A stretch of 34,707 nt of DNA from Pontibacter chinhatensis (GCF_900113285.1 NZ_FOOT01000016.1:1-34707); one strand, 5' to 3'; positions 15,103-23,861 are shown, counted from the stretch's first letter. Numbers and translations: made by a program. Notes: generated from the letters alone by a model not told the origin.

Positions 15103-17871
15103 CTAGAAAAGCGCTACCATCTGGCAGTTACTTACATCCTTTAACATTGGCTTGATGTCGTGTTTGCCTGTTATCTTGTAATTCCTCTTCGCACTGTCAG
15201 TGGTATAGGTGAAAATCACTCCGACCGCGCCAGTGATTGTAGAATCTATCTGTAAGCGTTCCATTTTTTCCTTCAACTCAATCATAGAATAAGTTGTATT
15301 CACCATGAGTACCCTCTCTAAGTGTCTTAGTTTCACATAATCCAGTTGAGCTGTAGCCTCTACTGTAAAATTCCCCTGCTCCGCCTTGTCTACGAGGTAG
15401 TATTTCAGTCTACTCTCTACCTCCCTGTATTTCTTCAATGAGGTCAGCATGTCAGGGGTGATGTGCGCCAGACTCAGGTGCCCACTCAAATACTTGAATC
15501 TCTCCTCTACTTCCCTTATTTTTTTGTCTCGAGACTTTCCAAACACATGCACTCCCTTCAGCATGGCGCTTACCATGATACTGATTCTCTTCTTCCTTTC
15601 CTCATTCGTGTTACGCTTGATTGAGTCTACCTCCTTCTTCGCATTTGCATCGATGGCTACGGCTGCACTTTGAACCTCTGTAAAGTTGTGCATAGAGAGG
15701 TACCGCTTCAACTCCCGCACGTTGCTGGTAATGTTGCTGTTTATCACCTCATAGGCATGGTACAGAAACAGGAAGTCGTCCTGCACATACACACCATCAA
15801 GGTTCTCAAACACCAGCGTATTCGAATTAAGAATCTTTGAAACACTGTGGTGATAGTTGTCCCAGTCAATGCCGCGCTCCTGATTGCGCTCCTCCGCCTT
15901 CTGCAATAGTGCTATTTCACTCCTCACCCTTGCCTTCAAATCGTCATTTGCCACCACACGCAGTTTCCCAAGCTTATTCGAGTGCACAATGAAAATGGCA
16001 GGGTTGTTTTCTCGGAATCTAGCCACAAACTGGACGTAGTCAATCAGCGTGCACCGGCTACCAAAGGTGATGCGCACCGGCTTGTTCAATTTCTTGATGT
16101 TGACGCCAGCTTGTATGAGGCAGGTGGTGAGCAGCACATCGTACTCATTCCCCAAGGTCTGGTTCTCTACTATCCCCTTGTACTCGGTTGAGTCCTTATT
16201 ATCACTGTTGATGTAAGCGACCTTGTACCCTTGTTTCGAGAGATACTCATAGATGTAATCCAGCTCCGCCTTGTCGTTTTTGTAGTACACGTTTAGCGCA
16301 TCCGGATGCATACTACTGAGAAAGTAGTCGCGGTCGGTGACGCCGTTCCCAAGCGTGCGCAGGTCAACTATTTGATACTTGTAATTGAACGCATTCTTCT
16401 TTTGAAAGCTTAGTAGGTTATCGTCACTGTACCTGCCTTGTAGCGGAATCATACTGCCAGACAGGTAGATGATGTAATCATATCTTGCGATATAGTTCTG
16501 GATGTCGCGTATGACATCACGCTTATAGGCATAGTCTGATACAAGGCTGTGTGCCTCGTCGATGACAAGTATTTGACTCTCCCGCACTTCTATCTTCCTG
16601 ATGCTGTTGTAAGTGGTAGCAATCACCTCGGCATCACGAAGCTCCTGTGTTAACTTGGCGCTTCCAGTCATAGTGGGAATCTCCGACTGCTGATTGACCA
16701 GCGCTGTGGTCGGCATGATGATGTCCATCTTCATGCCTAGCTCGGCAGCTAGTACTTTCACCAGCGTGGTCTTCCCTGCGCCCGTCGGTGCATTGATGTA
16801 GATTGTACCTTTGCTCAGCAGCTCAGACTTGATTGACTCCTTTTGCTCTGTCAGGTAGTCATCGATTTGATATATGTTAGAGGTAAACACCGACTGGGGA
16901 GCCGCAATTAAATCTTGACCCCAGAGTCGTCGCAACTTACTCACGACCTCCTTCTCCGTCAGCTGCGCCGTATACCTGCCATTCACATATGCTAGAAGCT
17001 CTGCCGCACATTCCTCAAAAGTCATTCCGTGCCACTTTAGTTTCGCAACATTCCGTACAAGTGAGTCCCTCTTACCATCCATCCAGCCTATTCTTTTCTC
17101 CTCTAACTGCGCGAGATATGCGTTGAACATCTGCTTCACGCCCGGGGAGGTGACCTTTTTGAAATCAAACTCAACATATTCGTCAGACTCTCTCCTCCAA
17201 TTGCTTGCCTTCGCACCATAATTTTTGATGAGCTGGTCAATATTTTCTTGACTGACCACCGAATCGCTGTCGTCTAGCTGATTGAAAAAGGCATCTTCAT
17301 CGTAAGAGAAGTAACACCCCCTATTGATATTGACGCATTTCTCGTCAGCCCCCTTACCGTATCGTTCTTCTAGTTGAAGCATGAGACACCGATAAACTAG
17401 GTCGTGCTGGGTTTCATCAGAGGGCACCATGACGAACAGTTTAACCCCGTGCCCAGATGGCGACAGGAAGAGTAGCTTCGTATATGCCCACTTTTTGAGT
17501 TCTCTCACCAATTGCTGTAGCTCATCCCTATCATATATGTTGTCGAAGTCGAAGCACATGATACCTGAATAGTCGTACTCGGCGTTAAGCCCAAACTTCC
17601 ACTTAAAATCAGCTGATGGTGTGAACAGGGGCAGTTCCAGTTTTCTGTAGCCGTATTGCTCATCCTCTTTATTATGGCTCCTCAAATAGGCAATGTTATC
17701 TTTAAAATCTGGAACCCTGTAAATCCCCCCACCGCTCTTCACTATCTCATAAATTTCAGTTATCGTGTAGGCGAATTCCCTTTTATAGTTAGGCTGCGAG
17801 TTCCCATCCTTTAGAGTACCGTTCTTGTTTATGGCAATCGAAATGCGTCTGTTGTTGTGTCCTGTCTTCAT
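15103..17871 (-). CDS. BT4734-type primase domain fused to DEAD/DEAH helicase
   Basis: A 922-residue replication-type protein, starting at the ATG 17871 (a GTG just before is less likely). Numbering here counts from that GTG. Residues 30-200 match the BT4734/VirE-type primase-like domain: CFDFDN with acidic D109 and D111, and SPSGHGVKLF (138-147). A helicase follows at 350-640: Walker A NAPTGAGKTT (361-370), Walker B VIDEAH (437-442), TTCLIQAGVNIKK (583-595) and QFVARFREN (625-633), the last with the arginine-finger look of superfamily 2. The C-terminal 280 residues are helical and of unknown role. Such fusions occur in Bacteroidota mobile elements and phages and are expected to start or support element replication. 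It is encoded just after a 64-residue protein and a nested palindrome that might be an origin or operator. Confidence 0.85.
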   Translation of the reverse strand: MKTGHNNRRISIAINKNGTLKDGNSQPNYKREFAYTITEIYEIVKSGGGIYRVPDFKDNIAYLRSHNKEDEQYGYRKLELPLFTPSADFKWKFGLNAEYDYSGIMCFDFDNIYDRDELQQLVRELKKWAYTKLLFLSPSGHGVKLFVMVPSDETQHDLVYRCLMLQLEERYGKGADEKCVNINRGCYFSYDEDAFFNQLDDSDSVVSQENIDQLIKNYGAKASNWRRESDEYVEFDFKKVTSPGVKQMFNAYLAQLEEKRIGWMDGKRDSLVRNVAKLKWHGMTFEECAAELLAYVNGRYTAQLTEKEVVSKLRRLWGQDLIAAPQSVFTSNIYQIDDYLTEQKESIKSELLSKGTIYINAPTGAGKTTLVKVLAAELGMKMDIIMPTTALVNQQSEIPTMTGSAKLTQELRDAEVIATTYNSIRKIEVRESQILVIDEAHSLVSDYAYKRDVIRDIQNYIARYDYIIYLSGSMIPLQGRYSDDNLLSFQKKNAFNYKYQIVDLRTLGNGVTDRDYFLSSMHPDALNVYYKNDKAELDYIYEYLSKQGYKVAYINSDNKDSTEYKGIVENQTLGNEYDVLLTTCLIQAGVNIKKLNKPVRITFGSRCTLIDYVQFVARFRENNPAIFIVHSNKLGKLRVVANDDLKARVRSEIALLQKAEERNQERGIDWDNYHHSVSKILNSNTLVFENLDGVYVQDDFLFLYHAYEVINSNITSNVRELKRYLSMHNFTEVQSAAVAIDANAKKEVDSIKRNTNEERKKRISIMVSAMLKGVHVFGKSRDKKIREVEERFKYLSGHLSLAHITPDMLTSLKKYREVESRLKYYLVDKAEQGNFTVEATAQLDYVKLRHLERVLMVNTTYSMIELKEKMERLQIDSTITGAVGVIFTYTTDSAKRNYKITGKHDIKPMLKDVSNCQMVALF

Positions 17872-17880
17872 CACGTTAGC

Positions 17881-18075
17881 TTAACTTTTGTCTGTTGTTT
17901 CGAACAGTGTGAGGAGGTCTTTCTCCCTATAGAGCTTCTTTGTCTGGTACAGGATAAAGGACAACTTCTGCGATTCTACCCTGCGGTGGAACTGCATGTT
18001 GTACAGGTCGAACTGGCGCTTAGCCATGTGGGTATCCAAGTAATGGACACCATCAATTAAATAAGTGATTCTCAT
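17881..18075 (-). CDS. Small protein upstream of the primase-helicase gene
   Basis: A 64-residue basic protein, start taken at the ATG 18075; an in-frame ATG at 18111 lies inside the palindrome and is less likely. The sequence (DLYNMQFHRRVESQKLSFILYQTKKLYREKDLL) is helical and basic and could bind nucleic acid, but no helix-turn-helix is recognisable. Its stop is 9 bases before the primase-helicase ATG, so the two form an operon. It may be an accessory replication factor or a regulator of the upstream palindrome; this is inferred from position only. Confidence 0.6.
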   Translation of the reverse strand: MRITYLIDGVHYLDTHMAKRQFDLYNMQFHRRVESQKLSFILYQTKKLYREKDLLTLFETTDKS

Positions 18076-18078
18076 GAT

Positions 18079-18139
18079 TATAAGTGTTGTTTTTATCATG
18101 GTATGGGACATCCCATACCTTTTTTATATATCACTTATA
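18079..18139. promoter_or_regulatory. Nested palindrome upstream of the replication operon
   Basis: An inner 20-base perfect palindrome at 18100-18119 (arms GGTATGGGA and TCCCATACC around CA) sits inside an outer 8-base inverted repeat, TATAAGTG at 18079-18086 and CACTTATA at 18132-18139, with nearly the same centre (18109). The core begins 24 bases before the ATG at 18075. It could be an operator for a dimeric repressor, a cruciform/origin site for the primase-helicase, or a leader hairpin. On the plus strand the core is followed by six T, so terminator activity is also possible, though no plus-strand gene needs one. Confidence 0.6.
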
Positions 18140-18159
18140 GATTCTGAGAAACGCTTAGT

Positions 18160-18450
18160 TTGAAAAATTTTTGCAGTTTTTTTGGAACGCGGTGCCACCA
18201 TAGAAACAATACCCCGGCACCTATACAGTCTTCCGCTCCCCCGCTTGCCAAGACCATCCGGGCTGCCACCCTTTTAGGAAAGCTGGGCGAAGCCGAGGTG
18301 CTCTTTAGAGCTGGTGCTGTCTTTAATGTCACAGGGGGCACAGATTGCATCGACCTTACAGAGGTCAGCTCACATCAGGTAGACGCCCCAATAACACTAC
18401 ACGGGTACATATTCTCAGAGGATAAGGAAGTGCACGAGATATACAGATAG
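18160..18450 (+). pseudogene. Probable C-terminal fragment of an ADP-ribosyltransferase
   Basis: A 96-codon frame without ATG (it would need TTG at 18160). Residues 40-57, GKLGEAEVLFRAGAVFNV, followed by IDLTEV, match the end of R-S-E-type ADP-ribosyltransferases, where the ExE motif (E44 and E46 here) contains the catalytic glutamate and precedes a conserved strand (EVLFxxGxxFxV). The Arg and Ser-Thr-Ser regions that should come earlier are absent; the first 38 residues look unrelated and Pro/Ala-rich. I read it as a truncated remnant, though a short expressed peptide is possible. An ADP-ribosylglycohydrolase, the enzyme that removes ADP-ribose, is encoded 500 bases away on the opposite strand. 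Confidence 0.5.
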
Positions 18451-18531
18451 GCAAATCTAGTGCACGGCGCTGACCCCATTTTCCCAGACTAGGTATTGCA
18501 AAGGCATAGTCATGAGTTAAAAAATTTATAT

Positions 18532-18550
18532 ATAGTAGAAAGACTACTAT
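18532..18550 (+). promoter_or_regulatory. Inverted repeat immediately before the 18552 gene
   Basis: ATAGTAG (18532-18538) and CTACTAT (18544-18550) form a perfect 7-base hairpin with a 5-base loop that ends at the base before the start codon region. It could hide the translation start or be an operator. A TTATATATAG stretch just before may be part of the promoter. Confidence 0.4.
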
Positions 18551-18551
18551 T

Positions 18552-18920
18552 ATGACGCAGCAACTTGATGCCTTATTCAGTTATGGGAAATGCACTTACA
18601 CGACTATGTATAGAGATTATAACTTCGCGGTGACGCTTCGATGCGTGCCACGTGTAGAGCAGTTCTACAATTATATTTTCCCTGCTTCGCAGATTGAGGA
18701 AAATATCTACAAGATGCTTGATGATTATCTCACTCATAAAGAAAATGGCTCCTTTGTGGCAGCCATGTTTGAAGATATTGTGCCAAATGATATACCAGTG
18801 TTTGCTTTGCCTGTAATGCAAATCAACACGCTGGAAATAAGCATAAGTGCACTAAGAAATGTCGACTGTTACACCTCTGGTAGCGATATCTCAACTAGCT
18901 TCAATAGTTTCAAAGGCTAA
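18552..18920 (+). CDS. Hypothetical protein
   Basis: A 122-residue protein of no recognised family. It is mostly amphipathic (residues 20-75 rich in aromatic residues, FAVTLRCVPRVEQFYNYIFP), with a Ser/Thr-rich end. No signal peptide or membrane segment is seen. It is convergent with the ADP-ribosylglycohydrolase gene, with 11 bases between the two stop codons. An inverted repeat covers its translation start. Function unknown. Confidence 0.6.
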   Translation: MTQQLDALFSYGKCTYTTMYRDYNFAVTLRCVPRVEQFYNYIFPASQIEENIYKMLDDYLTHKENGSFVAAMFEDIVPNDIPVFALPVMQINTLEISISALRNVDCYTSGSDISTSFNSFKG

Positions 18921-18931
18921 CCTACTACTTC

Positions 18932-19900
18932 CTAGTGTTCATATACTTGTTCTAGCTGTTCAGCTAATTCTAATATCTCCTCTATACGCCTCACCTCACT
19001 AATCCATTCCTGAGGCAAAGAACTGGAACCATAGTAGAATCCTGCAAGATTACCAGTTACGCTTCCAACCGTGTCTGTGTCCGACCCTAGATTGACTGCC
19101 GTTAACACCGCCTCTCTGTAGCTGGATGTGGTAAGAAAACAGTACATAGCGCTCTCTAAGGTATGTATAACATACCCTGTAGAGTGAATCTCTTCCTCTG
19201 GAAGCTCGTGAATCCTTCCAGACAGGACTTTCTCAAACACTTCCAGCTCAGACAGAGGAAGATTTAACTGTTCTAAAAGGAATAACTTCCCAAAGGAGGC
19301 ATTTACGGACCTATATGCTTTAAACTTATCAGATTCCTCTTCCAGATAAAGCAAGTACTCACAAAGGTAGAAGCAAGCTAGCACAGAGCGAATGTGAGCG
19401 TGAGTAATGCCAGACACCTCCTTAACCAGTTGGTAGCGCTGTATCTGCCCTAATGGTTTTAAAAGCACAATCATCGGGGCAATGCGCATTAGGCTTCCGT
19501 TCCCGTTGTCGGATATAGACGCGCCGCCAGGCGCAACCCAATCTACATCTGATGCCGTGTCTAACATCTTAGGGTTGCTAGCAGCCCTCATCAGAGCAGC
19601 CCTAGTACCTATTCCTATATCGAATATATTCCCATCAGGTGTGTACCTGCCCTCGTTCATGAATTGTAGAAACTTAGAGGTAAGCCGCTGCGGCGCATAG
19701 CCTTCAATAATTGACTCTATGGTACACAAAATCATACTGCTGTCGTCACTCCAAGTACCCATAGGTTGATTATGCGTCCCATATGCGGTAAGCCCTATTA
19801 CAGGAGATTGCCGCAATGCCTCTCGGCTCTCCCACTCTACGCTGACTCCGAGCGTGTCTCCCAACACTCCTCCTAAGATAAGACCTACTATGCGTTTCAT
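18932..19900 (-). CDS. ADP-ribosylglycohydrolase (DraG family)
   Basis: A 322-residue protein of the ADP-ribosylglycohydrolase family, which removes ADP-ribose from proteins or nucleic acids using two metal ions. The N-terminus has the GVLGDTLG signature (11-18) and TWSDDSSM with metal ligands D52 and D53; the C-terminal metal site is NLGSDTDTVGSVTGNLAG with D274 and D276. Length and motif order are normal, so it should be active. No nitrogenase or DraT gene is near. The proximity to an ADP-ribosyltransferase-like fragment suggests it could have been the antidote for a toxin-type transferase, or a host or phage counter-defence enzyme. It is transcribed alone. Confidence 0.92.
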   Translation of the reverse strand: MKRIVGLILGGVLGDTLGVSVEWESREALRQSPVIGLTAYGTHNQPMGTWSDDSSMILCTIESIIEGYAPQRLTSKFLQFMNEGRYTPDGNIFDIGIGTRAALMRAASNPKMLDTASDVDWVAPGGASISDNGNGSLMRIAPMIVLLKPLGQIQRYQLVKEVSGITHAHIRSVLACFYLCEYLLYLEEESDKFKAYRSVNASFGKLFLLEQLNLPLSELEVFEKVLSGRIHELPEEEIHSTGYVIHTLESAMYCFLTTSSYREAVLTAVNLGSDTDTVGSVTGNLAGFYYGSSSLPQEWISEVRRIEEILELAEQLEQVYEH

Positions 19901-20127
19901 GCTTCCTTGATTAGTTAGGTCCGCGTAACGGAGCCTATTTCATTATATTGTAAATAGGCTTGCTGTACGATTCAGATGTGCCCTCAATTAGTGAGCAGGA
20001 GACATCAATTCTATGACATCTTGTAGTTCTCTGGCGCTTTTATTCCTATACCCCTGAAAAAAAATTGAAAAATTTTAAAACTTATGCCATTCCCGATTCT
20101 ATAAACAGCAGATATAACACTTACAAC

Positions 20128-20499
20128 ATGACAACACAAAGACAAAACATCGAGATGGCGATTGCCAACATCAAGAAGACCGCTGCAAAGAAGAACGCTA
20201 GCATACAACTAGAAGTGGACGAAGTAGAGTATCATGTTTTCAGAGACGGACAGGTGATTTTCACTGAATGGTTACCAACATCCGGCGTGACATATACAGG
20301 AGAAATGTTATCGCTTTACAAGAGGTACAGTGAGAACTGGTATGAATACAAAATAACTACAGGTGGATACCTAAGTGTAGTAAGGAAAGGTGATTCAGAG
20401 GGCTATGTTTCTGTGCGCGAGCTAATCCACCATGATACTTTCGAAAAGACTATCGCAAGGGGGAAGAAAATAGACAACCTGTTTGACATCATGAAATAG
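20128..20499 (+). CDS. Hypothetical protein
   Basis: A 123-residue protein from the ATG at 20128. The frame extends back to a TTG at 20065 but that part is AT-rich and less protein-like, so the ATG is preferred. It starts with a basic helix (MAIANIKKTAAKKNAS), then a beta-rich core (VDEVEYHVFRDGQVIFTEWLP, WYEYKITTGGYLSVV) and a helical end. No family recognised. It is followed by a strong GC-rich hairpin and then another small gene on the same strand. Confidence 0.6.
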   Translation: MTTQRQNIEMAIANIKKTAAKKNASIQLEVDEVEYHVFRDGQVIFTEWLPTSGVTYTGEMLSLYKRYSENWYEYKITTGGYLSVVRKGDSEGYVSVRELIHHDTFEKTIARGKKIDNLFDIMK

Positions 20500-20507
20500 A
20501 AACGCTA

Positions 20508-20534
20508 CCGGCTGGTTAAAAATCGACCAGCCGG
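20508..20534 (+). terminator. GC-rich hairpin between two small genes
   Basis: CCGGCTGGT (20508-20516) and ACCAGCCGG (20526-20534) form a perfect 9-base stem with a 9-base loop, 8 bases after the stop at 20499 and just before the gene at 20555. No T-tract follows directly, so it could terminate, attenuate, or protect the upstream message. Confidence 0.55.
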
Positions 20535-20554
20535 AGCTCTAAATATTATTACCA

Positions 20555-20833
20555 ATGCAAGTAATCACACGCAACGTAAAGAATAGAGCCACCATCATCA
20601 GGTATGTACATGACGCACTGGAAAGCGGTATGAGATATTGGACTTTCAGGTTACACCCACGAGGCAAGTCAAAATTAGTATTTGTCAGTACCGACACCAT
20701 TACATCCATTTATCTTGTAAATCAGCAGCTCGAAACAGAATTAGCAAGTATGGTTGGAAACAGCTACGGCAAAGCACCATCAATTTTAGGCACTTGGCTC
20801 CGGAAAGAGAAAATGACCCGGCTTGGGTTTTAG
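20555..20833 (+). CDS. Small hypothetical protein
   Basis: A 92-residue basic protein, no family recognised. It contains a predicted beta/alpha mix (YWTFRLHPRGKSKLVFVSTDTITSIYLVNQQL) and a basic C-terminus (GTWLRKEKMTRLGF), which could suit nucleic-acid binding. It lies 55 bases after the previous small gene with a hairpin between them, and converges on hsdR with a hairpin between the two stops. An alternative frame at 20638-20847 overlaps it but has a poorer composition. Confidence 0.5.
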   Translation: MQVITRNVKNRATIIRYVHDALESGMRYWTFRLHPRGKSKLVFVSTDTITSIYLVNQQLETELASMVGNSYGKAPSILGTWLRKEKMTRLGF

Positions 20834-20867
20834 GTGGTACATCCTGAGCCGTACAGGATGCACCACC
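20833..20867. terminator. Hairpin between convergent small gene and hsdR
   Basis: GGTGGT-A-CATCCTG pairs with CAGGATG-C-ACCACC, a 13-pair stem with one A/C mismatch and a 7-base loop. It sits between the stop at 20833 and the hsdR stop at 20873, so it probably acts in both directions. Confidence 0.6.
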
Positions 20868-20872
20868 GGCTA

Positions 20873-23848
20873 CTACTCATTCAACTTCTTATAGACCTTC
20901 TTTAGCATCCAGTTCTTCACCAGCTGCGAGAATTCATCGTTGTCCATGATTTTGGCGAAGATGTCTTGGTTCTGCTCCATGCGCTGGATTACCTTGGTGA
21001 GGAATCTGTCCTCGAAACCATACTTGAAGTTCTCCATGGAATTGCTCCGGGCTTGAAGGGATAGCTCCTCGTCCTGCACTAGCTCCGCTTCAATCTGGTC
21101 GAAGAACAGTTTGTCTGCTTCGGTAAAGTCTGTGCCGAAGCGGTCGTTCAACACCTTTATAATTTCCGATAGCTGTGCCTGCTCCTCTTTCTCGCCTCTC
21201 ATGCCTGCCTGAGTAGTTCCCCTTAATCCGTACTCGCCCCGCTCTTCCAGCACGATGCTGCCCTCGCTGATTTTCTGGATACGGTAGTATTCCAGCGCCA
21301 CTTCATCGTCAAGGTGAATGTTGCCGCCACCCCTTTCTCGTGGTAACTTATTATAGAGCAGCCTGCCGTATGCAAACAGCTTTTCCATCTCCATGTCATG
21401 GAACGGCATAATCTGCGTCAGGAAAGAGTATAGTCGTATATAGATAATAAGCGTGTGCTTGAAGTCCTCTTTCTCTTCCTCAGTCGGCATGCACTTGTAC
21501 CGCTGCACCGCCGGGTCTATGGCTGCGTCCAGCTTCTTTTGTAACTTGGCGTTCACCCTGTCGGTAGACATGAAGTATACCTCGCAGAAAGCGTCCACTT
21601 CTGACTTCCAGATAATCTGCGCCGACTCTAACTTGTATTTCAGGTCAGAGAGCAAGTTCGGGTCGGTTGGTGTATCTACTGTGGTCAGTTCATAGTATGG
21701 CTGAAATGAGTTGAGGATGTCCTCCTCCTCGTTAGCAAAGTCCAGCACAAAGGTATCTTCCTTGCCTTTGGCTGTGCGGTTCAGCCTAGATAGGGTCTGC
21801 ACCGCTTTCACGCCAGACAGCTTCTTGTCCACATACATGGTGTGAAGCAGCGGCTGGTCGAAGCCTGTCTGGTACTTATCCGCCACCAACAGCACCTGAT
21901 AGTCGGTGGTAGCGAACTTCTCTGGCAGCTCCTTCTCTTTAAAGCCGTTCAGCTGCTCCTCCGTGTACTCGCCGCCATTATCCAGCACCTTACCCGAAAA
22001 CGCCACCAGTGCCTTGATATCGGAGTAGCCTTTGTCTTTAATATAGCGCTGAAACTCCATGTAATAGCGCACCGCATGCAGGCGAGAGCCTGTCACGACC
22101 ATCGCTTTCGCTAAGCCGCCAATTTTCTTGCTTGTCACCTGTCTGAAATGTTCTATCATTATCTCAGACTTCTGAGCCAAATTGTGCGGGTGCAGCGACA
22201 CGTACTTGCCGATGGCTTTGTTGGCTTTCTTCTTGTTCAGGGCAGGGTCGTCCTCGATGGCTTTAGTGAGTTGAAAGAAGGTTTTGTAGGTGGTGTAGTT
22301 TTTTAGCACATCATGAATGAAGCCCTCCTGTATCGCCTGCCGCATGGAGTACAGGTGGAAAGCCTTTGGATTGCCATCGGCATCCATTTGACCGAAGACT
22401 TTCAGCGTTTTCTCCTTAGGTGTGGCGGTAAAGGCGAAGAAGCTCAGGTTTGGCTGCATTCCTCTTGCCAGCATGGACTTGCGGATGGCATCCTCGGCGT
22501 CGTTGTCCTCCTCAGTGTCGGCTTCGCTTTGCTCTGCTTCTTCCAGCGATTTAGCTGCCAGTATCTCCTTTATCTTCTTGGATGATTCCCCGTGAGCTGA
22601 CGAATGCGCCTCATCTTGGATAATGGCATACCTGCGGGCTGGTAGTTCCGCCACCTTGTCCAGTATGAAAGGGAACTTCTGCAAGGTGGTGATGATGATG
22701 TTGGAGCCAACGTTGAGCGCATCCGCCAACTGACCTGAGTTCTTGTCTATCTTCTGCACCACACCCTGCTTATGCTCAAACTGATAGATGGTGTTCTGCA
22801 ACTGTGTATCAAGCACCTTGCGGTCTGTAATCACAATCACCGAATCGAACACCCGTTCATCGCTGGCATTATGCAGGCTCGACAGGCGATAGGCAAGCCA
22901 AGCGATTGAATTACTTTTACCTGAGCCAGCGGAGTGTTGTATAAGATAGTTTTTACCAGCGCCATGCTTCCGGGCATCTTTCGCTACCTCCCGAACCACA
23001 TCCAGCTGGTGGTAACGTGGGAAGATGATGGTTTCCTTCTTATATTTCTTGCCTCCACTTTCATACTCCTCTTCCTGCACGTGGATGAACTTATTGAGGA
23101 TATCCATCCAGCTATCCTTCTTCCACACCTCTTCCCACAGGTAGGAGGTCTTGTAGCCGTCTGGATTAGGCGGATTGCCAGCGCCGTTCTCGAAACCCAA
23201 GTTGAACGGCAGGAAGCGGGTGCTCTTGCCATCTAGCTTGGTGGTCATGTACACTTCGTCCTTGTCCACGGCAAAATGCACCAGCGCACGCTTCTTCCCC
23301 TGAAACAGCAGCTCCTTGGGGTCGCGGTCATGCATGTACTGGTGCTTAGCATGCTCCACGGTTTGGTTGGTGAACTGGTTTTTGAGTTCTGCGGTTGCCA
23401 CAGGCAGACCGTTCACGCTAAGCACAAGGTCAAGCGAGTTCTCGTTGTGGTTGCTGTACTTTACCTGTCGTGTCACCGTCAGCTGGTTCATCTCGTATAG
23501 CGTCTCCGCCTCCGGGTTCAGGCTGCTCTCTGGCTTAAAGTACGCCATCCGGAACTTCACGCCCAAATCGCTGATGCCGTTGCGCAGCACATCCAGCGTA
23601 CCGCGTAGTTCGAGTTCTTTGCTTAGTCTTTGGAGCAGCTTCTTCTCCATATCCATACCATGCATCTGGCTCAGCTTCAACCATGCTTTGGGTTGCGTGG
23701 TTTGCAGGAAAGATAGCGCGACCGTTCTGTCAAGAGCTAAGTCTTTGTTGAAGTTGTACCTGTCGCCTTTGGTGTAGCCGCCTTCTTCTATCAGAAAGCT
23801 TTCGATGGCTTCTTCAAATGTCTGCTCGGTGTGGATGCCTGTTGCCAT
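20873..23848 (-). CDS. hsdR: Type I restriction enzyme, R subunit
   Basis: A 991-residue HsdR subunit, the motor and nuclease of a type I restriction-modification complex. Residues 125-165 hold the HSDR_N nuclease core: D140, E154-L-K156 (ATAELKNQ). The superfamily 2 helicase has Walker A HSAGSGKSNS (305-314), DEAH at 412-415, FFAFTATPKEK, and VADKYQTGFDQPLLHTMYVDK with a later QTLSRLNRT arginine finger. The C-terminus (about 850-991) is helical and binds the methylase complex. The length is full, so the enzyme should be active. It starts 13 bases after hsdS and is the last gene of the operon. The operon is GC-richer than the genes at 1-9 kb. Confidence 0.97.
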   Translation of the reverse strand: MATGIHTEQTFEEAIESFLIEEGGYTKGDRYNFNKDLALDRTVALSFLQTTQPKAWLKLSQMHGMDMEKKLLQRLSKELELRGTLDVLRNGISDLGVKFRMAYFKPESSLNPEAETLYEMNQLTVTRQVKYSNHNENSLDLVLSVNGLPVATAELKNQFTNQTVEHAKHQYMHDRDPKELLFQGKKRALVHFAVDKDEVYMTTKLDGKSTRFLPFNLGFENGAGNPPNPDGYKTSYLWEEVWKKDSWMDILNKFIHVQEEEYESGGKKYKKETIIFPRYHQLDVVREVAKDARKHGAGKNYLIQHSAGSGKSNSIAWLAYRLSSLHNASDERVFDSVIVITDRKVLDTQLQNTIYQFEHKQGVVQKIDKNSGQLADALNVGSNIIITTLQKFPFILDKVAELPARRYAIIQDEAHSSAHGESSKKIKEILAAKSLEEAEQSEADTEEDNDAEDAIRKSMLARGMQPNLSFFAFTATPKEKTLKVFGQMDADGNPKAFHLYSMRQAIQEGFIHDVLKNYTTYKTFFQLTKAIEDDPALNKKKANKAIGKYVSLHPHNLAQKSEIMIEHFRQVTSKKIGGLAKAMVVTGSRLHAVRYYMEFQRYIKDKGYSDIKALVAFSGKVLDNGGEYTEEQLNGFKEKELPEKFATTDYQVLLVADKYQTGFDQPLLHTMYVDKKLSGVKAVQTLSRLNRTAKGKEDTFVLDFANEEEDILNSFQPYYELTTVDTPTDPNLLSDLKYKLESAQIIWKSEVDAFCEVYFMSTDRVNAKLQKKLDAAIDPAVQRYKCMPTEEEKEDFKHTLIIYIRLYSFLTQIMPFHDMEMEKLFAYGRLLYNKLPRERGGGNIHLDDEVALEYYRIQKISEGSIVLEERGEYGLRGTTQAGMRGEKEEQAQLSEIIKVLNDRFGTDFTEADKLFFDQIEAELVQDEELSLQARSNSMENFKYGFEDRFLTKVIQRMEQNQDIFAKIMDNDEFSQLVKNWMLKKVYKKLNE

Positions 23849-23861
23849 AGCTGGTGTCTGG

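Noticed and set aside
14919..15155. 78-codon open frame on the plus strand
   Set aside because: Runs into the 3' end of the primase-helicase gene on the opposite strand and has no protein-like features.
18135..18350. 71-codon minus-strand frame opposite the ADP-ribosyltransferase-like fragment
   Set aside because: Overlaps the better-supported motif-bearing frame and is low in complexity; likely a shadow.
18160..20076. Shared TTGAAAAATTTT at 18160 and 20065
   Set aside because: Twelve AT-rich, near-palindromic bases can recur by chance in this region; no further similarity surrounds the two copies, and in both places TTG would be an unlikely start.
20638..20847. 69-codon frame overlapping the 92-residue gene
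   Set aside because: Starts inside the other gene, is shorter and less natural in composition, and ends in the hairpin.
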